Positions 56,742 through 64,000 of a stretch of 64,000 bases of DNA are shown here, in pieces (position 1 is the stretch's first letter; every line of letters starts with the position of its first letter). Source of the stretch: Polynucleobacter arcticus (GTDB lineage: Bacteria > Pseudomonadota > Gammaproteobacteria > Burkholderiales > Burkholderiaceae); NCBI RefSeq assembly GCF_013307205.1, contig NZ_CP028940.1:1967702-2031701 (forward strand), given 5' to 3'. The notes beneath the pieces were generated by a model, which was not told where the DNA came from, did not search any database, and saw only the letters and a list, made by a program, of their open reading frames with translations. Position numbers and translations under genes: made by a program.

Positions 56742-57644
56742 TTGAGCACGAATGTAAGCAACTCTCAACGCAAATTGCGCTTCACCAAAATGCATGGTGC
56801 TGGCAATGATTTCATTGTGCTAAATGGTATCGACCAAGATCTCAGCAATGTGACTCGCGAGCAATGGCAACAGTTAGCCCATCGCCAATTGGGTATTGGA
56901 GCAGATCAAATTCTCTTGGTTGAAAAAGCCACGCGCCCTGATGCAGACTTTCGTTATCGAATTTTTAATGCTGATGGTGGTGAAGTTGAACAATGCGGCA
57001 ATGGCTCACGCTGCTTTGTACGCTTTGTACTAGACCAAGGCTTATCTACAAAAAATCCTTTACGCGTTGAAGTAGCGCATACCGTACTCACACTCAAGTC
57101 CAATGAGGATGGGCAAGTGGAAGTGGATATGGGGGCGCCTATTTTTGAACACAGCCATATTCCCTTTAATGCAAATGGTTTAGCGAGTAAGCAAGAGTTT
57201 CATGAAATGCTCTACGCACTTCCCATTGCAACTCCTGCGACTCACGATAGCTGGATAGGCGTAGTCTCCATGGGTAATCCGCACGCCGTTCAAGTAGTCG
57301 GCGATGTAGATAGTGCGCCCGTATTGGAAGAAGGTCCGTCAATCGAGAAACATGCCGTGTTTCCAAAGAGAGTGAATGCTGGCTATATGCAGATTCTGAA
57401 TCGCCATCAAATCAAGTTGCGCGTCTTTGAGCGTGGCGCTGGCGAGACTCTGGCTTGTGGAACTGGCGCATGCGCCGCAGTAGTTTCAGGCATTCGCCGT
57501 GGATTGCTAGCTTCACCAGTGAAGGTCAATACCCGTGGTGGCGATTTGCTAATCGCTTGGGGCGGCATGATCAATGAAGTGGCTCAGCCCGTCATCATGA
57601 CTGGTCCGGCAATCACCGTATTTGAAGGCGAAACAGTTATTTAA
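56742..57644 (+). CDS. dapF: Diaminopimelate epimerase
   Basis: DapF turns LL- into meso-diaminopimelate for lysine and peptidoglycan. The 300-residue protein has [14 protein letters not shown] at the start, the first catalytic cysteine in [14 protein letters not shown] and the second in [14 protein letters not shown]. It begins with TTG, preceded by GGA at about 7 bases; the first ATG (in KMHGAG) would cut off conserved residues. The start at a rare TTG codon may keep expression low. A stem-loop follows its stop. Confidence 0.93.
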   Translation: MSTNVSNSQRKLRFTKMHGAGNDFIVLNGIDQDLSNVTREQWQQLAHRQLGIGADQILLVEKATRPDADFRYRIFNADGGEVEQCGNGSRCFVRFVLDQGLSTKNPLRVEVAHTVLTLKSNEDGQVEVDMGAPIFEHSHIPFNANGLASKQEFHEMLYALPIATPATHDSWIGVVSMGNPHAVQVVGDVDSAPVLEEGPSIEKHAVFPKRVNAGYMQILNRHQIKLRVFERGAGETLACGTGACAAVVSGIRRGLLASPVKVNTRGGDLLIAWGGMINEVAQPVIMTGPAITVFEGETVI

Positions 57645-57648
57645 CAGC

Positions 57649-57679
57649 GGGGCTTCTATAGCCCCTTCTCTGCCTTTTT
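57649..57679 (+). terminator. Probable terminator after dapF
   Basis: GGGGCT (57649-57654) and AGCCCC (57660-57665) form a 6-base GC-rich stem with a 5-base loop, 5 bases after the dapF stop. The T-run (TTTTT at 57675) comes about 9 bases later, so efficiency is uncertain. It lies between convergent dapF and pyrE. Confidence 0.5.
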
Positions 57680-57681
57680 AA

Positions 57682-58350
57682 TTAAATGCCGTATTTCTCG
57701 CGGTAAGCTTTTACGGCAGGCAGGTAAGTTGTTAACTCAGCATTGCTTGAGGCTGTCAAGAAAGACATCACATCAACCAAGCTGGCAATCGCCACCACCG
57801 GCAATCCAAATTCTTGCTCCACTGCCTGCACCGCTGACTTGTCGCCAACTTCGGTTGCAGTGCCAGACTTTTCCATGCGATCAAGCGCAATTAATACCGC
57901 CGCAGGCTCTGCTCCCGCATCACGAATCAATTTCACAGACTCTCTGACAGATGTTCCAGCAGAAATGACATCATCAATAATGACGACCCTACCTTTCACT
58001 GGGGCGCCCACTAAGGAGCCCCCTTCGCCGTGATCTTTAGCCTCTTTGCGGTTGTAGGCGTAAGGCACATTGCGGCCGACATCAGCTAGGGCAATGGCTG
58101 TAGCAGCAGCCAAGGTAATACCTTTATATGCAGGGCCATAAAGCATGTCGTACTCGATACCAGATTCTTGTAAGGCTTTAGCGTAATAACGACCCAAGGC
58201 ACTTAAAAGGGCGCCATTATTGAACCCCCCCGCATTAAAGAAATAAGGAGAAAGTCGCCCCGCTTTAGTTTTAAACTCCCCAAACGACAAAACATTTGCC
58301 TCCAGGGCAAATTGAATAAAGTTATCTTGATTAGAATTTTTTGAGCTCAT
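57682..58350 (-). CDS. pyrE: Orotate phosphoribosyltransferase
   Basis: PyrE joins orotate and PRPP to give OMP in pyrimidine synthesis. The 222-residue protein has [16 protein letters not shown] for orotate, the loop [17 protein letters not shown] with catalytic Lys, and the PRPP motif [17 protein letters not shown]. Its start is only 8 bases from the start of the divergent xth gene, so each promoter must lie within the other gene or the two transcripts nearly lack leaders. Confidence 0.95.
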   Translation of the reverse strand: MSSKNSNQDNFIQFALEANVLSFGEFKTKAGRLSPYFFNAGGFNNGALLSALGRYYAKALQESGIEYDMLYGPAYKGITLAAATAIALADVGRNVPYAYNRKEAKDHGEGGSLVGAPVKGRVVIIDDVISAGTSVRESVKLIRDAGAEPAAVLIALDRMEKSGTATEVGDKSAVQAVEQEFGLPVVAIASLVDVMSFLTASSNAELTTYLPAVKAYREKYGI

Positions 58351-58358
58351 AGGCCTAT

Positions 58359-59144
58359 ATGTTACGCATCATTTCTGCCAACCTCAACGGTATCCGTTCT
58401 GCAGTCAAAAAAGGCTTTCTGCCATGGGTTGCCAAACAAAATCCAGACTTTGTTTGTATGCAGGAGCTCAAAGCTCAGCAAGATGACCTCGAGGATGCCA
58501 TTCTCAATCCCGATGGCCTGCACGGCTTCTTTCATCATGCCGAGAAAAAAGGCTATAGCGGATGCGGTATTTATACGCCACACAAGCCTGACGAGGTGCT
58601 CTATGGCTATGGCAATGCAGAATTTGATGCTGAGGGTCGCTATGTTGAAGCTCGATTTAAAAAGCTTTCAGTAATCTCCGTATACATGCCCTCTGGATCA
58701 AGCTCGCCTGAAAGGCAGGAAGCCAAATATCGCTATTTAGATTCATTCTTACCTCACCTAGTAGAACTGAAAAAATCTGGGCGAGAGATTGTGTTGTGTG
58801 GCGATGTCAATATTGCCCACCATGAGATTGATCTTAAGAACTGGAAAGGCAATCTCAAAAACTCGGGATTTTTACCAGAGGAGCGCGCCTGGCTTACCAA
58901 TCTATTTGATAAGGTAGGTTACGCAGACGTCTATCGAAAATTAGAACCAGAAGCTTCTGACACCTGCTATACCTGGTGGAGTAATCGCGGCCAAGCCTAT
59001 GCAAAGAATGTAGGCTGGCGTATCGACTATCACATCACTACCCCAGGGATTGCAGCTAGCGCTAAGAATACTGCCATCTACAAAGATGAGCGCTTCTCAG
59101 ATCATGCGCCACTCACTGTAGATTACGACTGGTCTCTTAAATAA
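58359..59144 (+). CDS. xth: Exodeoxyribonuclease III (AP endonuclease)
   Basis: ExoIII cuts DNA at abasic sites and trims 3' ends in base-excision repair. The 261-residue protein has [28 protein letters not shown] with the metal-binding Glu, the block [26 protein letters not shown], and WRIDYH with DHAPLTVDY at the C-terminus. It is the E. coli ExoIII/ExoA type. A TAGAAT hexamer at 58332-58337, inside pyrE, may be its -10. Its stop overlaps the convergent AmpG-like gene by 8 bases. Confidence 0.93.
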   Translation: MLRIISANLNGIRSAVKKGFLPWVAKQNPDFVCMQELKAQQDDLEDAILNPDGLHGFFHHAEKKGYSGCGIYTPHKPDEVLYGYGNAEFDAEGRYVEARFKKLSVISVYMPSGSSSPERQEAKYRYLDSFLPHLVELKKSGREIVLCGDVNIAHHEIDLKNWKGNLKNSGFLPEERAWLTNLFDKVGYADVYRKLEPEASDTCYTWWSNRGQAYAKNVGWRIDYHITTPGIAASAKNTAIYKDERFSDHAPLTVDYDWSLK

Positions 59145-60468
59145 TCTGCGAGTCGTGTTTTTTAAATTCGACTACCTTCAGTCGAATGGTCAGCCAGATC
59201 AGAATTAACACTGGCGCACCAATAATGGCAGTGGCAATAAAGAAGGGTTGGTATCCAAAAGTATCGACAAAAACGCCTGAAAATCCAGCCAACCACTTCG
59301 GTAAGAGCAACATCATTGAGCTAAACAGTGCGTACTGCGTAGCGGAGTACTGAATATTCGTCAGCGAAGACAAAAATGCGATGAAAGCAGCTGTGGCAAT
59401 TCCGGAGCTCAAGTTATCTGCGGAAATGACCCATACCAAGCCATGTAAGTCATGGCCCTGAGTGGCTAACCAAGCAAACAATAAGTTACTTACGGCTGAT
59501 AAGATCGCGCCAAGAAACAAAATTCGCATGACACCAAAGCGTAAAGTGAATACCCCACCCAAAAAGGCACCTACAAGAGTCATCACTACGCCAAATACTT
59601 TACTGACAGCAGCCACCTCATCCTTGGTGTAACCCATATCAACATAAAAGGGATTGGCCATGATGCCCATGACAACATCGCTGATGCGATAAATTGCAAT
59701 CAGGGACAAAATCAGAATAGCGTGCCAGCCATAGCGTTTAATAAAATCAGCAAATGGCTCAATCAAAGTTTGATGCAACCAAGCTTTAGCATTGCGTGCC
59801 TTCGATAGCTCGATACGCACCGGCTCTTTACTAAACAAAGTAGTGATCACACCGACGCCAATCGACAGCGCCATACATAGGTAGGCAAACTGCCAAGCAC
59901 TTGCATCGTAGCCAGCGCTACCAGCCTCAGCACGGGCTGCCAACCAAAGAACGCCCGCTCCCGACCAAATCAAAGCCAAGCGATAACCTGTTTGATAAGT
60001 AGCCGCCAAAGCGGCTTGATGATCGCTATCAGCAGACTCAATACGGAAAGCATCTAAAGCAATGTCTTGCGTTGCAGAGCCAAAGGCAACCAAAAGGGCA
60101 CACCAGACAATCGGCGTGAGCTGAGCCTGAGGATCAATGCTGGCCATACCCAGCAACCCACAAACGATGAGTAATTGCGCAAAGAGTAACCAGCTACGTC
60201 TTCTACCAAATAGCTTCGTGAGTAAGGGAATCGGAAGTCGATCAACTAAAGGTGCCCACATCCATTTAAAGGCATAGATTAAGCCAACCCAGGTGAGGTA
60301 ACCAATGGTGCTGCGATCAATGCCCGCCTCCCTTAGCCAAAAACTGAGCGTTCCTAGAATGAGCAGTAGAGGCAGGCCTGCGGAGAAGCCTAAAAAGAGC
60401 ATACGCAAACAAGGCCACTCGAGATAAACCCGAAAATCTCTTAGCCAGGACTGGGCGGTGCTAAGCAC
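59137..60468 (-). CDS. MFS transporter, AmpG-like muropeptide permease
   Basis: The 443-residue protein has 12 predicted membrane segments and the AmpG family opening RMLFLGFSAGLPLLLILGTLSFWLRE, followed by GYLTWVGLIYAFKWMWAPLVDRL (short blocks SAGLPLLL, FKWMWAPLVDR). ATQDIALDAFRIE is a further AmpG signature. AmpG imports anhydro-muropeptides for recycling. I chose a GTG start ([12 protein letters not shown]), which overlaps metW by 8 bases; a TTG ten codons upstream is possible. No ampC or ampR is near. Confidence 0.86.
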   Translation of the reverse strand: MLSTAQSWLRDFRVYLEWPCLRMLFLGFSAGLPLLLILGTLSFWLREAGIDRSTIGYLTWVGLIYAFKWMWAPLVDRLPIPLLTKLFGRRRSWLLFAQLLIVCGLLGMASIDPQAQLTPIVWCALLVAFGSATQDIALDAFRIESADSDHQAALAATYQTGYRLALIWSGAGVLWLAARAEAGSAGYDASAWQFAYLCMALSIGVGVITTLFSKEPVRIELSKARNAKAWLHQTLIEPFADFIKRYGWHAILILSLIAIYRISDVVMGIMANPFYVDMGYTKDEVAAVSKVFGVVMTLVGAFLGGVFTLRFGVMRILFLGAILSAVSNLLFAWLATQGHDLHGLVWVISADNLSSGIATAAFIAFLSSLTNIQYSATQYALFSSMMLLLPKWLAGFSGVFVDTFGYQPFFIATAIIGAPVLILIWLTIRLKVVEFKKHDSQII

Positions 60469-61042
60469 GACGAACGCGGAATAGCGCCAGACTTCCAAAA
60501 AGATTAGGCATTAAGGTGACCTGACGGCCTTCATGCAAGATGCATTGATCCAAAATCTGGAGGCCTAGGCTTGATGCTAATTTTTCAAAATCAGCCACTG
60601 TCAGAACGCGCACATTGGGCGTGTTGTACCACTGATAAGGCAGGCTTTTAGAGACCGGCATCCGTCCAAAACCTACTGACAAGCGATGAGACCAGTGAGC
60701 AAAATTAGGAAAGGACACTATCGACTCTTTGCCGACTCGTGCAACTTCTCGCAAGATCTTTTCAGTCTCATGAATCGTTTGTAAAGTTTGTGACAGCACA
60801 ACAGTGTCAAAACTATTGTTCTCAAACAACGCCAAACCACCCTCTAAGTTTTGCTGAATGACATTCAAACCTTTTTGCACGCAGGACAATACGCGTGCAT
60901 CATCAATCTCTACACCATAGGCATGTACGGGTTTTTGTTTTTGCAAATACTCAAGAAAGCTACCGTCACCACAACCAAGGTCTAGCACTTCGCTATTGGG
61001 TGCGATCCAATTGGCTATTGCGGCGAAATCTGCGCGCATCAT
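60461..61042 (-). CDS. metW: Methionine biosynthesis protein MetW
   Basis: The 193-residue protein is a class I methyltransferase-fold partner of MetX. It has [21 protein letters not shown] as its SAM-like site, [24 protein letters not shown], and [35 protein letters not shown] (in blocks [24 protein letters not shown]). metX-metW pairs are standard in Betaproteobacteria and MetW is needed for MetX activity in several. The ATG overlaps the metX stop (ATGATGA). Confidence 0.93.
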   Translation of the reverse strand: MMRADFAAIANWIAPNSEVLDLGCGDGSFLEYLQKQKPVHAYGVEIDDARVLSCVQKGLNVIQQNLEGGLALFENNSFDTVVLSQTLQTIHETEKILREVARVGKESIVSFPNFAHWSHRLSVGFGRMPVSKSLPYQWYNTPNVRVLTVADFEKLASSLGLQILDQCILHEGRQVTLMPNLFGSLALFRVRRA

Positions 61043-62178
61043 GATTGGACCTCTAGCATTTGCTCAAAGTAAGCACGAATCAGATTGTGATAACGAGGGT
61101 CATCCAACAAAAAAGCATCATGACCATGTGGTGCATCAATCTCGGCATAACTCACTTCACTCTTATTACTGAGTAAAGACTCCACAATCTCACGACTGCG
61201 ATTTGGCGGAAAACGCCAGTCGGTAGAAAAACTCACCACCAAGAATTTAGCTTGCACTTCGGCAAGGGCGCGATTCAGACTACCCCCGTATCGACGGGAA
61301 GGATCAAAATAATCAAGCGCTCTGGTAATGAGCAAATACGTATTGGCGTCAAAGTAAGTAGAAAACTTATCACCTTGATGGTGTAAATAACTTTCAACCT
61401 CAAATTCCACGTCAAAACTGAAGCGGTAATCCTGAGGCTCTCCATTAGGTCTTTGTAGCTCGCGTCCAAATTTTTCGGCCATGTCATCATCAGATAGATA
61501 GGTGATGTGACCTACCATGCGTGCCAACCTCAGACCACGCTTAGGGACTACACCATGCTCATAGTAGTTACCACCATGAAAATCCGGATCAGACAAAATG
61601 GCATTACGTGCCACTTCATTAAACGCAATGTTCTGAGCGCTCAGTTTTGGGGTGGATGCAATTACCAAGCAATGTGCCAAGCGTTTTGGAAACTGAATGG
61701 ACCAAGCCAATGCCTGCATGCCACCCAAGCTTCCCCCCATCACTGCAGCAAAACGGCGAATACCCAACTTGTCAGCTAGGCGTGCCTGGGTATTTACCCA
61801 ATCTTCCACTGTAATGACAGGAAAATCTGCACCGTACTGCTTACCGCTAGCGGGATTAATACTCTTTGGCCCAGTGGATCCAAAACAAGAGCCCAAATTA
61901 TTGACGCCAATGACAAAGAAATGATCTGTATCGACTGGCTTGCCTGGCCCAATCATGTTGTCCCACCAACCAATATCTTTGGCATCGTCCGGATTAGAGC
62001 CTGCTACATGATGTGATGCGTTCAGTGCATGACACACCAATACGGCATTACTTTTATCGGCATTGAGTTTGCCGTAAGTTTCAATGACTAAGTCGTATCC
62101 AGATAAGATGGCGCCACTTTGCAAAGGCAAGGGCTCGGCAAAATGGATGGTATTTCTAGAGAGATGTAGCTCGCTCAT
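61039..62178 (-). CDS. metX: Homoserine O-acyltransferase MetX
   Basis: MetX acylates homoserine, the first committed step of methionine synthesis. The 379-residue alpha/beta-hydrolase-fold protein has nucleophile Ser150 in [12 protein letters not shown], oxyanion block [12 protein letters not shown] and catalytic His in [12 protein letters not shown]. MetX proteins paired with MetW in Proteobacteria mostly use succinyl-CoA, not acetyl-CoA, so O-succinyltransferase is likely (inference). It overlaps slmA and metW by 4 bases each. Confidence 0.94.
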   Translation of the reverse strand: MSELHLSRNTIHFAEPLPLQSGAILSGYDLVIETYGKLNADKSNAVLVCHALNASHHVAGSNPDDAKDIGWWDNMIGPGKPVDTDHFFVIGVNNLGSCFGSTGPKSINPASGKQYGADFPVITVEDWVNTQARLADKLGIRRFAAVMGGSLGGMQALAWSIQFPKRLAHCLVIASTPKLSAQNIAFNEVARNAILSDPDFHGGNYYEHGVVPKRGLRLARMVGHITYLSDDDMAEKFGRELQRPNGEPQDYRFSFDVEFEVESYLHHQGDKFSTYFDANTYLLITRALDYFDPSRRYGGSLNRALAEVQAKFLVVSFSTDWRFPPNRSREIVESLLSNKSEVSYAEIDAPHGHDAFLLDDPRYHNLIRAYFEQMLEVQS

Positions 62179-62831
62179 TCTGATAGAAGAATGCGAAGGC
62201 TAATATCGGATGCCTCGGTTGGAAGCTTTTTGAAGCCGCTTCGAGCAAAACGATGCCAGCGTCCTAAAACATAGCTCATCAACATGGCCGCCCGAATACT
62301 CACTTCATCTTGAGACACATTGGCCCATGCCCCACCTTGGGTTTGGGCAATGCGCAAGGCCTGCTTTAAAGATGCCTCTACTCGATCAAGCACTTGTGTG
62401 ATGCGCTCTTGTAAGCGGTCATCCTCTTGGAGCAAAGCATCGCCCAACAGTACGCGGGTCATGCCTGGATTCTTTTCGGCGAAAAATAATAGCATCTGCA
62501 AAATACCGCGTGCCTGTGCGAGCCCAGACTCTTCTTTTTGATTGATCTGATTAATCAGGCCAAAAACAGTCTGCTCAATAAACGCAATCAGACCTTCAAA
62601 CATCTGCGCCTTACTGGCGAAGTGTCGGTAGAGTGCCGCTTCTGAAACTTGAATTTTTGCTGCTAATGCCGCTGTAGTTACACGCTCACCCTTTGGGTTT
62701 TGTAACATCTCTGCGAGCACTTGCAAAATCTGCAAGCGACGCTCGCCTGGACGGGGACGTTTACGCGTCTTACCCTCAACTGCAACAGTTGCTTCGATCT
62801 CTGATGGATTGGGGTCTAAAGAATCGCGCAT
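62175..62831 (-). CDS. slmA: Nucleoid occlusion factor SlmA (TetR family)
   Basis: SlmA binds sites across the nucleoid and blocks FtsZ assembly over DNA. The 218-residue protein has the TetR-type helix-turn-helix [33 protein letters not shown] (block [20 protein letters not shown]) and the family C-terminal [22 protein letters not shown]. Its place between argB and metX in one run is typical of Burkholderiales, though functionally unlinked. Confidence 0.92.
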   Translation of the reverse strand: MRDSLDPNPSEIEATVAVEGKTRKRPRPGERRLQILQVLAEMLQNPKGERVTTAALAAKIQVSEAALYRHFASKAQMFEGLIAFIEQTVFGLINQINQKEESGLAQARGILQMLLFFAEKNPGMTRVLLGDALLQEDDRLQERITQVLDRVEASLKQALRIAQTQGGAWANVSQDEVSIRAAMLMSYVLGRWHRFARSGFKKLPTEASDISLRILLSE

Positions 62832-62853
62832 GGTTATATCCCTTGTTCGACTC

Positions 62854-63756
62854 TTAACGCGAGCGAATCATTGTTCCAAATGCTTGCTCAGTCAGAATCT
62901 CTAACAATAAAGAGTGCTCAATTCGCCCATCAATAATATGCACTGAATTCACGCCACTCTTTGCCGCATCTAAGGCAGAAGAAATCTTTGGCAACATCCC
63001 GCCAGAAATCGTACCGTCAGCAAATAATCCATCAATCTCGCGTGCAGTGAGGTCAGTCAAGAGTGTGCCGTTCTTATCCATCACGCCCGGGATATTCGTC
63101 ATCATGACTAATTTCTCTGCATGCAGGATTTCAGCCATCTTCCCTGCCACTAAATCGGCGTTGATGTTGTAAGCCTGACCCTCTTCACTAAATCCGATAG
63201 GGGAAATCACGGGAATAAAAGCATCATCCTGCAGGGCTTTTACTACCGCAGGATTAATGGCCTCAATCTCGCCAACAAAGCCTAGATCAATCATGGCACC
63301 AGCCTGCTTTTGATCAGGAATCAACATTTTCTTCGCGCGAATCAAGCCCCCATCTTTGCCTGTCAAGCCTACTGCTTGACCACCAAAGTGGTTGATCAAC
63401 ATCACAATATCTTGCTGCACTTCGCCACCGAGAACCCACTCCACTACTTCCATGGTTTCTTCATCGGTCACGCGCATACCTTGAATAAAGGTACCGGCCT
63501 TACCAATCTTTTTCAAAGCCTCATCAATTTGCGGGCCGCCGCCATGAACCACTACGGGATTCATACCTACGAGCTTGAGCAGGATGACATCGCGCGCAAA
63601 ACTTTCCTTCAGCCGCTCTTCCACCATAGCGTTTCCGCCATATTTGATCACGATGGTTTTACCGTGATACGCGCGAATGTAAGGTAATGCTTCGGCTAAA
63701 ATCTCCGCCTTCAATAAAGGAGAGATTTCGCTAATAGATGGAGATTGCTTAGTCAT
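62854..63756 (-). CDS. argB: Acetylglutamate kinase
   Basis: ArgB phosphorylates N-acetylglutamate, the second step of arginine synthesis. The 300-residue protein has [66 protein letters not shown] (in parts: [13 protein letters not shown]), and [18 protein letters not shown]. The N-terminal helix ([19 protein letters not shown]) is the type found in arginine-inhibited hexameric enzymes, so feedback control by arginine is likely. dksA precedes it on the same strand. Confidence 0.95.
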   Translation of the reverse strand: MTKQSPSISEISPLLKAEILAEALPYIRAYHGKTIVIKYGGNAMVEERLKESFARDVILLKLVGMNPVVVHGGGPQIDEALKKIGKAGTFIQGMRVTDEETMEVVEWVLGGEVQQDIVMLINHFGGQAVGLTGKDGGLIRAKKMLIPDQKQAGAMIDLGFVGEIEAINPAVVKALQDDAFIPVISPIGFSEEGQAYNINADLVAGKMAEILHAEKLVMMTNIPGVMDKNGTLLTDLTAREIDGLFADGTISGGMLPKISSALDAAKSGVNSVHIIDGRIEHSLLLEILTEQAFGTMIRSR

Positions 63757-63783
63757 TGCTACTGATGTATTAGGTTTAGTAAA

Positions 63784-64000
63784 TTAATCACCAAACAATT
63801 TTTGACGGAGTTCACGACGCTCTTGAGCCTCGAGAGAGAGGTTGGCAGTAGGGCGAGCAATTAAACGGTTGAGGCCAATCGGTTCGCCAGTTTCTTCACA
63901 CCAGCCGTAATCACCGGACTCAATCCGGGCTAGAGCCTGCTCTACTTTTTTCAATAGCTTACGTTCACGGTCTCGGGTGCGCAACTCAAGAGCGTGCTCC
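63784..64000 (-). CDS. dksA: RNA polymerase-binding protein DksA, C-terminal part (cut by window edge)
   Basis: DksA works with ppGpp at the RNA polymerase secondary channel. The frame is open to the window edge (EHALELRTRDRERKLLKKVEQALARI), ending with DYGWCEETGEPIGLNRLIARPTANLSLEAQERRE in blocks (GWCEETGEPIG, RPTANLSLEAQ). Only one of the four zinc-finger cysteines of E. coli DksA is present. This pattern is usual in Alpha- and Betaproteobacterial DksA, so the fold does not depend on zinc. The N-terminus lies outside the window. Confidence 0.92.
   Translation of the reverse strand, partial: EHALELRTRDRERKLLKKVEQALARIESGDYGWCEETGEPIGLNRLIARPTANLSLEAQERRELRQKLFGD

Overview
The window reads as a contiguous, gene-dense stretch of chromosome from a free-living betaproteobacterium of the order Burkholderiales. 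The small, compact gene set, the moderate base composition (by eye, not computed) and the protein sequences most resemble Polynucleobacter. Supporting signs are the gshA-gshB-EIIA(Man)-HPr-EI operon, the split MetH, PhaM, DUF1840, the SAH riboswitch on ahcY and a DksA with a reduced set of zinc cysteines. The genus is inferred from recognition, not from a search. I see no tRNA or rRNA gene, insertion sequence, prophage or CRISPR array. No gap between genes exceeds about 260 bases.

Layout. 1-5.2 kb: the 3' part of a MoeB/ThiF-type gene, facing an operon gshA-gshB-EIIA-ptsH-ptsI (glutathione synthesis plus a regulatory phosphotransferase chain with no sugar permease). 5.2-8.4 kb: porin-glnK-amtB ammonium operon with an NtrC-like palindrome upstream, then ubiK. 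8.5-13.2 kb: VanZ protein, ferredoxin, hydrolase, DUF493, lipB, lipA and a lipoprotein. 13.3-15.4 kb: birA-coaX and rfaE2. 15.5-20.3 kb: a tight operon of glutathione peroxidase, flavin amine-oxidase-like protein, DUF1365, CFA-synthase-like methyltransferase and SDR, probably a membrane-lipid modification or oxidative-stress unit. 20.3-28.1 kb: argS-SPOR-dsbA, DUF1840, split metH, phaM. 28-31.7 kb: MBL hydrolase, AcuI-like reductase, lipoprotein, flavin reductase, GST. 31.7-37.7 kb: a complete RND efflux operon. 37.8-40.1 kb: pirin and a marR-doxX-flavodoxin operon. 40.3-45.8 kb: FolM-like SDR, folB, ttcA, glmU, glmS. 45.9-51.8 kb: MidA-type methyltransferase, cca, NDUFA9-like protein, lytic transglycosylase, 5-FTHF cyclo-ligase. 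51.8-55.7 kb: metF, ahcY and metK. 55.7-64 kb: lpxL, dapF, pyrE, xth, ampG-like, metW, metX, slmA, argB and partial dksA.

The methionine/SAM cycle is the main theme of the second half: metH (two genes), metF, ahcY, metK, metX and metW are all present. The most notable finding is regulatory. The ahcY leader carries a clear SAH riboswitch. The metK leader, starting right at a predicted promoter, carries what looks like a SAM-II riboswitch, a class described mainly from Alphaproteobacteria. The two neighbouring genes of the activated-methyl cycle would then be controlled by two different RNA aptamers sensing the two sides of the SAM/SAH ratio. Other points worth checking are the peroxidase-lipid operon, a pirin gene whose conserved N-terminus lacks a normal start codon, and several palindromic operators next to the marR, pirin and RND genes.
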